Numbered from the stretch's first letter, positions 10,990 through 24,292 are shown. The stretch is 64,000 bases of DNA from Adiantum capillus-veneris (GCA_014529385.2 CM043948.1:80936760-81000759), one strand, 5' to 3'. Numbers and translations are program-made. The notes: generated from the sequence alone by a model not told the origin.

Positions 10990-11466
10990 TTGTGATGTTG
11001 GCATTGTGGTCACACAAGACACATGAGACGACGTTGCTTGAGACACATGAGGTAGTAGAGGATATGTATGCGAGATGCACATGCGGTTTCGACACATGTT
11101 AGAAAGACAACTACAATGGTGGTATATGCCAATGACGGTGTTGTCATGCTTGCCTCGAATATATCTCGTGTAGATACGTGTATGGATAGCAAACTTTCTC
11201 CAACGTGGTTACTAGATGGCGATGTTGCTTTCCATGTCACACCACGACGTGAGTGGTTTAGTAGTTTTTCTAGTGGAAGACTTGGTTGTGTGCGAATTGC
11301 TGATAGTTCAATGTGTGACATAGAGGACGGAGGTGACATATGTTTGTCATTGCCCCAAGGACGCATCATACACACTTTATCATATGCCGTTCATTCCTCA
11401 GCTGAGATAGAGTTTGATCTCGGTGAGACAATTATTACGAAACAGTGGATGTCAAGTTTTGCTTAG
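10990..11466 (+). pseudogene. Copia gag-protease relic
   Basis: One reading frame starting at 10996 carries a CCHC zinc knuckle (CWHCGHTRHMRRRC). Two stop codons follow, and then a copia protease region (WLLDGDVAFHVTPRREWF near 11206-11260, then GRLGCVRIADSSMCDIE). The canonical protease triad DSG is replaced by DGD. This is the same family as the minus-strand relic at 28.2-29.9 kb, which shares HMRRRC and HVTPRRE. It is an old, inactive copy with no LTRs that I can find. Confidence 0.75.
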
Positions 11467-12298
11467 AGAGAAGTCTTTCCATATGCATTGTGATTTGCTA
11501 CTCATTGCGAGAGGAGCGAGGACTGGCTTGGGCTACCCTATGCATGTATCTGAAGTATGAGATGACATCGTCTTCTTTGTGTTGCAGACATGTGAATGAG
11601 AGACGAGACAAGTCTCTTTTTTGGATCTCCTGCATGAAATTAGCTAAACCTCAACATAAGCCCTTAGATAATTTCTTGTATGTGTGTATTATCCTAATGA
11701 GTGTGTTGGGGACAGTGCTTAGATAAATTAGATAAAACCTTACTTTTCAATGCAAGAAATTAGATAAACCTCAGCATAACTTATGCTTATTAGAGACAAC
11801 TTTATTTTATTATTCAAGTAACAAGACTTTTTATGTGTTGCATAGTTTGTAACTATATTTCATGATGAGAGTATCAAATGGAATCAATGCTAAATAGTTA
11901 CTACTGGTATCTAGGCAAGATGGACAGAGATTCTTTTGGAGTAAGTACGACCGAAGGTGGCCTTTGTCTCTCCCCCCCTCTCCCCTCTTTATCGTGTGCA
12001 AAGGGGCTTTTTTTAATTTTGGACTTTAGCCTTCAGGTCGTAGATTGCGACACATGTAAAGGGCTCACCCTTCCGCCATATTATGTTAGTAGATGACTAT
12101 TAGGTCTCTCTAATCTCAGAAAAAGAAAAATTCTTTCAAAACATATTAATGAAAAGGCAGATGAATGATGAAAGTGGAAAGTCAAAAGACATATGAAGAT
12201 GGAAAGTCAAAAAGACCTTTTGCGTCCATATAAAGAGGTGTTTCTTTTTTCCTTTATTTTCCCTTTAACGTTTTCTTCTCTTCAAAGTGTCCTTCCTC

Positions 12299-12332
<34 letters not shown>

Positions 12333-12735
12333 TATCCGTCCTTCCTAGCTAATACTGTTACAAATCTACGTGCTTCGACATTGCCCGTTGCTACGTGCTA
12401 TAAACTAACGCATCGTTTTTGTTGTTTTTGAGAGAATCTTTGAATTAAGAATGCCTTTTATTTTTTTGGATAAGATAAAGGATGTTGCTATAATATGGCA
12501 TGAGATGCTCTAAGTAGGATGCCATAGATTAAGGCTCTTAGCTTCAAAAAGCTAAACAATGAGCTACAGAATCTCTTATGAGATCCACTATACACTAAGA
12601 TGTGGATTATACTGCAACGGAGGGATCTCTCTCTCTCTCTTCTTCAAAGGGAGTGTAAATGATAACTCCCCACGCAGTTCACCGGTTTGTATCCTTACAG
12701 ATTGGACGGTCCATGTCACCCAAATTCCAGCCACT
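11467..12735. other. Gene-free stretch with CT microsatellite
   Basis: No recognisable gene. A CT run of about 15 units lies at 12298-12331 and a short one at 12629-12640. Some of 11467-11720 may be further decayed copia sequence. Confidence 0.5.
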
Positions 12736-12738
12736 CTG

Positions 12739-12762
12739 AGTACATACTACGTAGTATGTACT
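12739..12762. promoter_or_regulatory. 24-bp perfect palindrome with TACGTA core
   Basis: Half-site AGTACATACTAC is followed immediately by its exact reverse complement. The centre TACGTA is the A-box class of plant bZIP site. It lies about 680 bp upstream of the CR4-like start codon. Its symmetry is seen; a regulatory role is inference. Confidence 0.4.
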
Positions 12763-12956
12763 GTGGACTTTGGACACGTAAAACGTCGGACCTTCTCAAC
12801 GAGAAATGCCGACTCGGTAAAACATAGCGGGCGCTGCTAGTGCTAGTCATTGCGAATCGGTAAAAGAGCCAAACTCTCTCTCTCTGACATACGAAGCAGT
12901 CCTCCCCTCAAATGTCGCCTTGATGCTCGGTGCTCACGCGCTCAAAACAAACGTCA

Positions 12957-13236
12957 GTGCGCGCGCGCACACAAAACACCACCTCTGCCGCGCGCGCGCG
13001 CACGCACACGCATACACTAGCGCGCGCGCACAATCTTTGTGTTGCTTCCTGCTAGGGGCCTCTAGCTAGCCTGAGATGGAAGCTCATCTCATCACGTTCG
13101 AGGCTCGAAGACAGACTCTCATACACAGAAGACTCTGAGAAGAGTGCCCTATTCACAATCTTTGCTTCTTTTCCTTGTTTTCCGCCCGTGCACACACGCG
13201 CGCGCGCACGGACACACACACACACACAAACACACA
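12957..13236. repeat. Alternating GC/AC tracts upstream of CR4 (Z-DNA-prone)
   Basis: Four runs of strictly alternating purine-pyrimidine, mostly CG with flanking CA, lie at about 12957-12973, 12989-13016, 13020-13032 and 13189-13228. All fall between 200 and 490 bp before the CR4-like start. Such tracts are the classic substrate for left-handed DNA. CG-rich runs this long are rare in otherwise methylated, CpG-depleted plant intergenic DNA. Confidence 0.6.
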
Positions 13237-13438
13237 CTTGCAGGGTTTATCTGTCAGAGCAGACCACGTTCAGGTACCCGCTACAGCTCTTCCACGCCAT
13301 ATATTGTCTGTCTCCCCTCCATTTCTGCACTCTTAACATTCTTGTCATCCCTTTGGCTTATTCATGTTTTTTGCGTCTGGCTTCACAAGCGGCTATGGTG
13401 CTCCTAAGGAGCTCATCTAATTTCATTGGTGATTGCTG

Positions 13439-16420
13439 ATGGAAGCTGCAGAAAATGGCTACACAGATGTAGCGCACGCTCCAACTTTCTTCACTGAAGG
13501 TGCTCTTGCTCGTCCTAACAGACTTTGCTGCCATATTCTTTCGGGCTTCCCTTGTGATCTTTTCCTTGCAAGAAGCCTGTCAGTGCTTTACGCATTCTTG
13601 GTTTTTGCTTGTCTCACAACTGGTGCATGCGGGCTTGGCTCAATAGCCACGATAGCAGTCAGCTATGACGGTAATGGTGGAGCTTCTGTATGCGGCATAA
13701 TGCAGGGCAGTGTGCAGAACATTCAATGCTTGAGTTCAAACTCATCCCTTGTAAGTGTGTCTCCGTCCCAAACTTCATTCTTGGGACTTTCGGGCGGAAA
13801 AGGCTTTGTGTGTGGAGTGCGCGCAGATACAGGTCGCCCTCTTTGCTGGAACACGGACAATTTTTCGTCTCCCAAAAGGCTCAAGAATGAGGCATATTCT
13901 GATATTGTTACTGGGACGTCCCATGTATGTGCATTGTCGCAAGCATCTACACAGGCAGGAAATGGGAGCTTTGCTACCTGCTGGAGGAATGGAAGCATAG
14001 AAGCAGTCACTCCAACTCAACAATCTTTTACTGCACTTGCATCAGGCGGTGACTTTGTGTGCGGATTAAAATTTCCTGATGCAACGGCGCAATGCTGGGG
14101 CAACTCTGTGATAAGTGAGCCTCCAAACGTGACATTTAGTGCAATCCAAGCAGGAGCCAGCCATGCATGTGGCATCACAGAGGCATTCAATGTACAATGT
14201 TGGGGGGATAACTCGCATGACCAATTGCAAGTCCCTGATGGGATGCAGTTTCTTTCTCTTGCATTAGGTGAGCGACATAGCTGTGGGATTGAAGCCTTCA
14301 CCCGCAATGTCGTATGCTGGGGTGATAGTAGTCTTTCCCGCACATCGTCCCCCGCAAATCTCTCGTTTTTGACCATTTCTGCAGGGGATTCGTTCACATG
14401 TGGAATTCTCTTTGGAAACTCATCCGTTGTGTGTTGGGGTGCACTTTTTGGCAATGGCACTTTGCTACCTTTAGGGACAACGGTACCGAGCGCATGCACC
14501 AGTTCAGCATGCGACTCAAAGAGCTTTCAGCAGTCAAGTAGTAATTTCTCAAGCAGCTTATTCTGCTCGAGCTCGGAGTTGTATGTTTGTACGCCTTGCA
14601 GGATTGGATGTCAGAGTTCCTTTATTCAAACAGATCAATGTACCTCCGACCATGACATCACGTGTAGCACATTGTTTGCAACGCCGCCTATCAATACTCT
14701 ACCCCCCTCCATGTCTCCCACCACAACAGTAGTTGTGGTTATCACAAGAAATAGATTGAGCAAAGGGCTCATTGTGCTTATAGCCCTTGGTGCTGCTGGC
14801 CTTTTATGCGGCATCCTAACTATTGGATGGTGTGTCTGGGCAAAGTGTTACGGGCCTGTGGGTCTCACGTTTGATGGATCTCAAGGAAGAGTACACAATT
14901 CATCTATAGGAAACATAGGAGTTTCGCCACTGCCGGTCCCCATGAAACGGCAAAGAAGCTCCACATCGTCTATGAAAAGGCAAAGGAGTTCAACGTCATC
15001 AGTAAGAAGTAGGGGAGACATCACCACAGGGAGAGCTCAAGCCTTTACCACAGCTGACATGGCAGCCGCAACAATGGGTTTCTCTGAAGAAAATATAATT
15101 GCTGCAGGAAGCTTTGGGATAGTGTACAGAGGGATGCTGGCGGATGGTCGCGAGGTGGCAATAAAGAGAAGGGAGAAAGAAACGGTAGCTAACGAGAGGA
15201 GCATGGACGAGAAAGAAAGTGCTTATCAGTCTGAGTTGGAGTTTTTATCGCGCCTTCATCATAAGCATTTGGTAAGCTTGGTGGGTTTCTGCGATGAAGA
15301 GGATGAAAGAATGTTAGTATACGATTACATGCCAAATGGAACTCTTCATGATCATCTTCATGGAAGTGGTCAAGGAAAGGGGGCAAATGGGGTTCTGCCT
15401 TGGCAAATGAGGGTAAAGATAGCTCTAGAAGCAGCCAGGGGAGTAGAGTATCTGCACACATATGCACTCCCACCTATCATTCACAGAGATATAAAGAGCT
15501 CCAACATCTTGCTGGACGGGGGTTGGAATGCCCGCGTGTCAGATTTTGGGCTCTCCTTACGAGGTCCGGGTGAGAACTCGCACCTGTCACTCATGGCAGC
15601 TGGGACTCTTGGCTATATGGACCCTGAGTATTATCGTCTTCAGCATCTCACCATCAAAAGCGATGTCTATAGCTTTGGCGTTGTCCTGCTTGAACTCCTC
15701 ACAGGTGAACGTGCTATACACAAGCAGAGCCATGGTCCTGTAAATATAGTTGATTACGCCGTGCCGAGCATAGTAAATCATGATTTAGCCTCAGTTCTGG
15801 ATCAGAGGCCAGGTGCTCCTACTGCCAAGGAGCTCAGGGCAATGGACAAGATTGCCCAACTGGCAGTTCAATGTGTAAGGCTAGAGGGAAAGGAGAGGCC
15901 CACCATGACAGAGATAGTGGGTGTTTTGGAAGAGGCAATGGCTTTTACAGGCAATGGAAGCAGTCGAAGCCAGTCATCAACGATCGGTTCGGTTTCGGTC
16001 ATCCCTTTTGATACCAATGCAACCCCTTTTGAACCTCTTGAGGAAGGCTTCGATACCATAGCAGTACCTTTTGAGGCTTTACAATTGGAAGCCACACCTT
16101 CTAAAGCTTTGGTAGGTGAAATGGAGGCTATTAGTGTAAAGACTGCTGAATCTATTCCCTTTGTTGCTAAAGACGATGAGCATGCATCATCTGTTGTGCT
16201 TGTTGTGGAGGCAACAAGTAGTGCTGGTGGGCGGGAGGCTTTGAGGACTTTTGACACCAGTAGAGGTGAAAATGAGCCATCTCCAGATGTGCTTAGTGCT
16301 AGTGATCGAGGCACGGAGCCCGTTGAGGCCATGAGTGATATCACATACGGTGGAAGTGGCGGTGCAGGGTCATCTGAACCCATGGAGACCATAGCTTCAG
16401 TCAGAGGCAGCAATGGGTAG
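13439..16420 (+). CDS. CR4: CRINKLY4-like receptor protein kinase
   Basis: A membrane receptor Ser/Thr kinase of the CR4/ACR4 family, 993 residues and intronless, as ACR4 is. I chose the ATG at 13439; a hydrophobic signal segment follows at about residues 46-65, an unusually long N-terminal lead. Seven crinkly repeats, each roughly a Cys-Gly followed by Cys-Trp (for example ACGITEAFNVQCWGD), fill about 80-345 and predict a beta-propeller ectodomain. A short TNFR-like Cys-rich segment follows at about 355-415, then a transmembrane helix at about 444-470. The kinase spans about 545-838: VAIK lysine near 575, HRDIKSSN near 681-688, DFG near 702, GT..DPE activation end. The first glycine of the ATP loop is Ala (AAGSFG). 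The C tail is acidic and Ser/Thr-rich. Family members act in epidermal and meristem cell-fate signalling; the exact role here is inferred. Confidence 0.92.
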   Translation: MEAAENGYTDVAHAPTFFTEGALARPNRLCCHILSGFPCDLFLARSLSVLYAFLVFACLTTGACGLGSIATIAVSYDGNGGASVCGIMQGSVQNIQCLSSNSSLVSVSPSQTSFLGLSGGKGFVCGVRADTGRPLCWNTDNFSSPKRLKNEAYSDIVTGTSHVCALSQASTQAGNGSFATCWRNGSIEAVTPTQQSFTALASGGDFVCGLKFPDATAQCWGNSVISEPPNVTFSAIQAGASHACGITEAFNVQCWGDNSHDQLQVPDGMQFLSLALGERHSCGIEAFTRNVVCWGDSSLSRTSSPANLSFLTISAGDSFTCGILFGNSSVVCWGALFGNGTLLPLGTTVPSACTSSACDSKSFQQSSSNFSSSLFCSSSELYVCTPCRIGCQSSFIQTDQCTSDHDITCSTLFATPPINTLPPSMSPTTTVVVVITRNRLSKGLIVLIALGAAGLLCGILTIGWCVWAKCYGPVGLTFDGSQGRVHNSSIGNIGVSPLPVPMKRQRSSTSSMKRQRSSTSSVRSRGDITTGRAQAFTTADMAAATMGFSEENIIAAGSFGIVYRGMLADGREVAIKRREKETVANERSMDEKESAYQSELEFLSRLHHKHLVSLVGFCDEEDERMLVYDYMPNGTLHDHLHGSGQGKGANGVLPWQMRVKIALEAARGVEYLHTYALPPIIHRDIKSSNILLDGGWNARVSDFGLSLRGPGENSHLSLMAAGTLGYMDPEYYRLQHLTIKSDVYSFGVVLLELLTGERAIHKQSHGPVNIVDYAVPSIVNHDLASVLDQRPGAPTAKELRAMDKIAQLAVQCVRLEGKERPTMTEIVGVLEEAMAFTGNGSSRSQSSTIGSVSVIPFDTNATPFEPLEEGFDTIAVPFEALQLEATPSKALVGEMEAISVKTAESIPFVAKDDEHASSVVLVVEATSSAGGREALRTFDTSRGENEPSPDVLSASDRGTEPVEAMSDITYGGSGGAGSSEPMETIASVRGSNG

Positions 16421-16552
16421 TCGATGCAAATTCATGAAGATGAGACTGATACCATGTTACATGAAGGCGAGTCTGATACCGTGTCACATGAGGCACATCT
16501 TCGAAAATTTTTGGTTGTAGTCTCTCTCTCTCTCTCTCTCTCTCGATTTTGA
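16421..16552 (+). other. In-frame extension after the CR4 stop codon, with CT tract
   Basis: After TAG 16418-16420 the same frame stays open for 43 codons to TGA 16550-16552. The first part resembles a repeated acidic motif (HEDETDTM, then HEGESDTV). The last codons run through a CT microsatellite (16521-16543). This may be an ancestral tail cut off by a new stop, or simply 3' untranslated sequence. Confidence 0.4.
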
Positions 16553-18808
16553 TATTCTTGAGGGAAGTCTTGGGTTGGCACTGTATGTGAAGAATTGTAC
16601 ACTCTGATCATTCCAAGATGTTTCAATAGCTGCCATAAGTCGGTGCTACATTCATGTATGACCAGTTGCTAACCATCATTTGTAACCCAAATTTTGCTTC
16701 ATCATATTCAAGACATAAGAATGTGCTTCTGTGCTGTAGTTGGGATTACCCCTGCTCACTGGCCACTCATGCCTGGTTTCTCTTTTTGGAAGAATGGCCA
16801 TAGAAGCTCATATTTTAGGTAGAAACATTCTGCTCCCAAATAAGAGGGTGCTATTTTGTAAATGGATTTTGCTTTGTGAGGCTTCCCCATCACTTACAGA
16901 GAAATATGAAGATTGAATTACTTCTCTTGACTTCTTGATGTACCATTTTGTTTTAGCAGCATATTTAGACAAAGGTGGGATGTTGGCACTGAAGAGAACA
17001 TATGCATCACAAAGTGCCATTTCCTGCAATCTTGTTTTACATGTTGCACTGACGGACGGATGGACGGTAGGGTTGGAGGGGTGCATATGTGCTCTATGGG
17101 TGTGGGTTCTTTAAGTAAGCATGCAATGGGACAATGGATTGTTTTTGGCATGTTAAAAGATGCCCTAGAGGAGTAGGGAGAATGGTGTGCAATTTTTCTT
17201 TGTTTCCTCAGTGACCCCTTCACTAAAGCGCTACATTGACTTCTTTTACATTTTGTTTTGAAATGCATACGTGAGGTTTCACCTTGTTTAGGAGAAAGAA
17301 GCTGGCTGTCTTTGAAAGCAATAACACACTATTCTAGCTTTTTAAGTTGGTTTTCGGTGGGATTGGCCTTTCCGCAAAGTTGGATGAAGAGTTTTGACCC
17401 CTAGGCTCCTAGCCTCTTGCCATTCTTAAGCTTCATAGGGTTGGGTCCAATGTTCCAGAAAAATCAATTGTGCAAACATGGAAAATTCCCTTTAGGGTAG
17501 ATTCAAAGAGGAATTTTAAAAAATAACCAAATGTTTTTTTGACTCTATTTTCTGAAAATTTTCAAGCAGATTTTCCCCTTCCTCCCCTCCCTTCGATTGG
17601 TAATTGTTTTGAGTTTTCAACCGGCTCAAGGCTAAGTTGAGGCACACTTTTCCAGAACACTGGTTGGGTCCCTCTTTTGTTCTGGTTGGGTCCCTCTTTT
17701 AGTAGTGTACTTGGGAAACAAGATCTTAAAAAATATAGATTGGTATTAGCCTAAGAGGACTTGAACAAGACTACCCAATGAGAATTGAGAGTTGGAGTCT
17801 CCCCTTATGCAATGAGATGAAAGGAAACGAAAAACCCTTTGCCTCTTTTTATAAGCAAGGTTTTTCTTTTCCTTTCTCTAGTGGTTTGTCGGCCGTCCTA
17901 CCTGCGTTCGCCTTCCCGTCACCGACACCTACCTCCTTTGCGTGCCTCCTCCCCATCGCCCTCAGCCTGCTCATCTACCCGATGCCTCGCTCACACACAC
18001 TCTTGGTTTGAGTGTCACATCATTGGACACAATTTCCCCTCGCATCTAATTTTGATTCTTTCAAATTTTCGATTTTATTTGATTTGGCCCCCCCTACCCT
18101 ACTAGCAAGTATTTAAACGTTTTAAATTAATTACTAGAAATTTTTTAAGTGCATAATGGAGGGAACTCGGCTCATAGAGTGTAAATATTATATTAGATTC
18201 ACACTCATTCTCCGTTCAAAGTTCAACATTAAGTTTGGTCTACATTACCAATTGAAAACCCTCAAAGTGCAAACTTCAAAGTCTTTAAAGTGGTCTTATC
18301 AAATAGCAAAAAAGATGGAATAGGTCTACACATTTTCTCAAAAAATAAAAAGTGTAATGCAGACATGGAAAAGTGAAGGGTACAAGGAATACCTTAAGGA
18401 AGCGTAGGTCCAATTATGTGGAAAATGAAAAGGTCAAAAGTCTAAAGAGCTATGCCTACCTTTACATAAACAAGGTGAAGAGGTCGAAGGCCCACTAAGT
18501 TAAGGGGGGCTTCTACTGTATCATCTATTTTAAAAAAGGGGCATCTATTGGCTCGCCTAAAATAAAATACATTAATTGAGATCCCTTCAAGATTCCCTCT
18601 TTCTTCATTGCCTAACCCTCAGTTCTTGCTCGTGTCACCAAAACCTTCTCCCTCCTATGTGCTGCCCTTCCCTACCTCTCGACGAGTCCTTGTGAGCATG
18701 CAAATCCGCTTTTGCTACTACGAGTTTGCACCTAAGCTTCCCGTGCCATTCATGGACTTGCACCTAAAGAGCAATCCCCCCACATTATCTCGACTATGCT
18801 TGTGTCGA

Positions 18809-18810
<2 letters not shown>
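16553..18810. other. Gene-free stretch, including probable CR4 3' untranslated region
   Basis: No further gene is recognisable. The first few hundred bases are the likely 3' untranslated region, but I see no strong AATAAA signal. A short direct duplication (GGTTGGGTCCCTCTTTT) lies near 17661-17701. Confidence 0.5.
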
Positions 18811-20201
<1,391 letters not shown>

Positions 20202-20814
20202 GTATAGAACTTACTAGAATTATGCAAGGTGAAGCTTCACTTTATCATTCCAAAGAATAGAATGCAAGAGAAGTCAAACCATGTGAGGAAGTGAAATGAA
20301 ACGTGAAATACAAATATCCATTTAATACTTTAAACCCAAAATAACATGTAAGTCTCAACCATCATTGAAAACATTGAAAGTATGCCTAACCCAACACTTC
20401 TCCAAGGCTTCTTTTAGAAAGCTAGATAAAACATACTAATATATAGTTAAAACAACTTGCAAATTCTACTAGTATTTCCAATTTGCTTTTGTATAAGAGA
20501 AAAAAAGACTTTCTCAAGCACTGGATGAAACTCCTATGGAGATATTGGTTAATCTTTTTTCTCTAAAGTCATTTTCAAGCATACAAAAAAAGTAAAGGTA
20601 GCTTTTGAGAATATCTTTTTATTCACAAGACTTTTGAGCCCCTTAGGGACACTTGTCTTGCAATGAAAATTGAACTACCTTCACCCTTTGGGTACTAAGG
20701 CCTTTAGCAGGCCAAAAAGTTATATGGCTTTTAGAAATTGTGTATATAGATGATCTTTTGCTTGAAATTTCCTTAGTCATTCTTGCGGTTCTCTTAAAAG
20801 ACCATATTGTTGGC

Positions 20815-20960
20815 CTTGATTTTTAAGGTCAAGCCGTGATTTGTGAGATATTTATTGAGATTTAAACCAAAATCATATATTAACCTTGAAAATTAAGGGC
20901 CGATGAAATCACAATCAAGATTTGTCATTTTTAATTGCAAAATTTACACTTTAGACCAGG
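20815..20960. repeat. Dispersed repeat, copy 2 (unknown class)
   Basis: Shares ordered blocks with 2465-2620 (GAAAATTAAGG, AAAATTTACACT and a GTTATGT/GGTATGT end). It is diverged and non-coding. Confidence 0.4.
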
Positions 20961-21299
20961 TTATGTCTCCATTGGTTCTCTTTCCTCTTTTTTTTTTTTT
21001 TTGTAAAACCAACTTTTGAGAGAGTGAAGATCCAGAACTAGCAGTCTAACACAATTTTCTTCAAATTATAAAAGGACATGTATGTATTATTCCAAACTTT
21101 TACAGTTTTTGGCTATTATTGGGGTGTTTATGCCGAACAAAAGCCACGGGCTATTAAATGAAGTGTAGCGGTGGGAATCGACACTAGACAACTCTGAACA
21201 GGAATCTCGAGGGCATTGGACAATGATGCCTCAAAAAACACTTAGGAAAGAAAAATAGATGAGGCTTGGCTTCGATAACGGGTTATTATTTTTCAGTGA

Positions 21300-21440
21300 A
21301 ACGGTGGGATTGACAGTGGACAACTGTGCATACAAATCTAGAGGGCATTGGACGGTTCAAAAAAATGTGGCGCTCAATGTTCCTCACGAGATTTGAACCT
21401 TGGTGGGCATTGTCCAAGGCTTGTGGCCTATCCAACCCTC
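21300..21440 (-). mobile_element. Possible SINE
   Basis: On the minus strand a B-box-like GGTTCAAATCTC (21399 down to 21388) follows a weak A-box-like TGGATAGGCCA (21434 down to 21424). The spacing is about 35 bp, shorter than a tRNA gene, so this is a tentative call. Confidence 0.3.
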
Positions 21441-22119
21441 ACATGCATGTATGGTGAACATGGTGGGAATCAAATGCATTTTAAGTACACAAGCAAAAGT
21501 AAACTAGGACAAAAAAGGTAAACTGAAACACGCCTGAGTAAAATCGAACGACTGAGCCTACCTCGCATCGTGTGTGCCTAGTTCTTTGTCGTAGATCCTA
21601 TGACGGAGTCTTCATTGCCTTTTCCTCTTTCATCCCTTATAATATTCGACCTATTAAAACCACTTTGTAAATTAGACCCACATACATACCTTGCATTGAG
21701 CTTGTTCTTTGACCATACATAGCTCGTTTTCATTTTCATTAGGCAAAATCCTTTCAGATTCCTTCACCTGCTGTAGTCCCAGAAACGAAGCTGCACTAAA
21801 ATTGGCATGCAATACTCAAAATCAAGCTTAAGCCCTGCCATGGAAATTCTTGAATCCTCAAGGCTAAGCATCAAACCACAGTGGGTTCACCGCCCCTTGT
21901 GCAACATCTTCAAATGAAAAAAAATATGAGTACGTAATCTCTGCTGCTTTATGAGGTGACGCATGATTGGAAATTCTGATACTGCTCGAACATAAAAACT
22001 TCATTAGATTGCAAACAAAAAAAATCTATTGCAATCTTCTGTTCAAACCATATTGGTTCTCCCCACTCAAGAAGCAGTGGCAAACGTAGTGGACTGAATC
22101 CAAATGGGCATCAGTAATA

Positions 22120-22520
22120 AGGAACATCTAGGACCCTCAATGGCTCCCGACTGTGAAGATCTTACTATGGAAGGTGATATGGGGGGCTATTCCTATTGTG
22201 ATCAAGATAGCAGCCAGATGCATAAGCTTCGATAGATGCTCAGGGTGCAAAGCGGCTGTTGAGGATCCCTTCACTTGTTCCTTCATTGACCTACTATGCG
22301 AGGCTTTGATGGCAAGGTTTGCAAGAAGACTCGGAAAATCACTACTTTCAAGAACGGCCTTCTTATAGGAGGAAAGTTTTGGACAAACCAAGCCATCCTA
22401 ATATGCACTCAAATTGTCCGCTTCTGCTATCTCAAACAAGTGTGGAAGTCTAGGAACCATCATGTTTTTGAAAACGACCATTCAATGGTCAACAACAAAG
22501 TGATCATCTCTATTGGAACT
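22120..22520 (+). pseudogene. LINE relic: zinc-binding C-terminal region of reverse transcriptase
   Basis: The frame reads KILLWKVIWGAIP, then CSGC, the start of the zf-RVT domain that follows plant LINE reverse transcriptases. After a frameshift it continues with QVWKSRNHHVFEN, the usual downstream block. This is an old, broken 3' part of a LINE with no active reverse transcriptase in view. Confidence 0.65.
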
Positions 22521-22822
22521 AGTAAAACGGCGCCGCCTTCTACAGCCCCCCCTCTCTCTCTCTTTGAGCGTCTCTTTGTGCATGTGCTATTTGTTGTGCC
22601 ATCAGCTTGAAGAAACACGAGTGGATCTGCTTGTGATACCCCTTCTCCATGCCACGTTTGCCTTCAAGATGCAAGCGAATGTGATTGCATCGGGAGAGAC
22701 ACGCTCGCTTCACATCTGTCAAAAATAGCACAAAGCTTCTTGGCCCTGTCCAGTTGGACATATCCCGTAATTAGTGCATTTCAAGAGACGACATCCCAAT
22801 TAGGAGGTGGAGCCAACAGCTC

Positions 22823-22923
<101 letters not shown>

Positions 22924-23264
22924 CGCACTGTGTTGACTACTCTCGCCTAACGTCGGAGTCACCTTGCACAATGCACTGGTCCAAAATTTTTCAGATGAAG
23001 CTCGTGCTGACACTTGTTCGAGGGGAGGGACCGAAAGTGTGAGTTGGTGCGGCAAAACCAACTTCTTACCACTCCTACATATATATCACTATACCCTCCT
23101 CGTATTCTTCTCATTACTACACACACAAACATTGCTCTAACACTTCACACTTAGACCTGCACACACTAACATAGTTCACCATTGAAAAGACTTGCCCATG
23201 AACGCTACCTCCACACCATTGCCACGGCCACTACCATACACATGGCTAATCAACAATTGCCCCT

Positions 23265-23568
23265 CTCTAAAGCACGGTACACCAACCAGTCTTGCTCTTT
23301 GTGCCTCGACATACATACCCTAAGACACGACTCTCTCTCTCTCTCATGAGTTGGTAGGCGCCACGTAAAAGCATAGTACACCAACCACTCTCTCTCTCTC
23401 TCTCTCCTTGACGTGCATACCATATGACATACAACTCTAGAGTCTACCTTTCTCTCTTTCATGCACATATACACAGCTGACTCATATATATACAGCTAGA
23501 GGAAGCGCAACTCACACAAACCTGCCAATGAGAAATGCACCTCACACCTCGACATGCACACCATGAAC

Positions 23569-23660
<92 letters not shown>
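23265..23660. repeat. Minisatellite with CT microsatellites
   Basis: A unit containing GTACACCAACCA, CT-rich sequence and a GACAT-CATACC block occurs at about 23270-23335 and 23367-23435, with a partial third unit near 23540-23580. It ends in a long CT run (23578-23658). Confidence 0.75.
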
Positions 23661-23661
<1 letters not shown>

Positions 23662-24211
23662 CTTGGGAGATTGGACTCATGGAATCCACGACTCGTGAGT
23701 AGTTCAGGTAGGATAGGGAGCTAGAGCATCGCTTGGAACCATTGTCGTCAGGTGCCATTAAACATGGAATTGCAAGTGAAACAAAGAGGTATAGGAAGTT
23801 CATATTGTAGGTTTTATCTATAATCAAAACAGAGAACATGACGCTGTCAAATGGAGACAAACACAACTCTCATCACTAAACACTCACTAAAAATCAACAC
23901 AAAGCAAAGCTATGAGAGGCGATCTCTAAACATTAAACCAAAACCGAGTAAGAAAATTTTAAAAAAATGCTCATAAATGTCTAGAACTCTGTGGAAACTA
24001 AAAAAAAATTTCCTATGTGGTAAGAAGCTTTCATATTGATACAATATTTTCCTCCCCAATGCTTTCAGGTACTACTCTTAGCAACAACAATTTTTGTTTT
24101 GATCTGCAAGGACAAAAGTCGAATGCGTTAAGCCAATGTTAGAAGATATGAACAAAGCCTCAGAAAGGGTGATGACATGGAGGGAGAAGAGCTCTAATAT
24201 GCTTACGATTT

Positions 24212-24212
<1 letters not shown>

Positions 24213-24292
<80 letters not shown>

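Larger units (their letters stand above)
20201..22100. other. Gene-free stretch with weak repeats
   Basis: Contains the second copy of the dispersed repeat (20815-20960) and a direct repeat (about 21166-21232 and 21300-21355, sharing CGGTGGGA, GACAACT and GAGGGCATTGGAC). No gene is recognisable. Confidence 0.5.

Noticed and set aside
21166-21355. CRISPR-like or phased repeat array
   Set aside because: Only two diverged units without regular spacers, in a eukaryotic genome.
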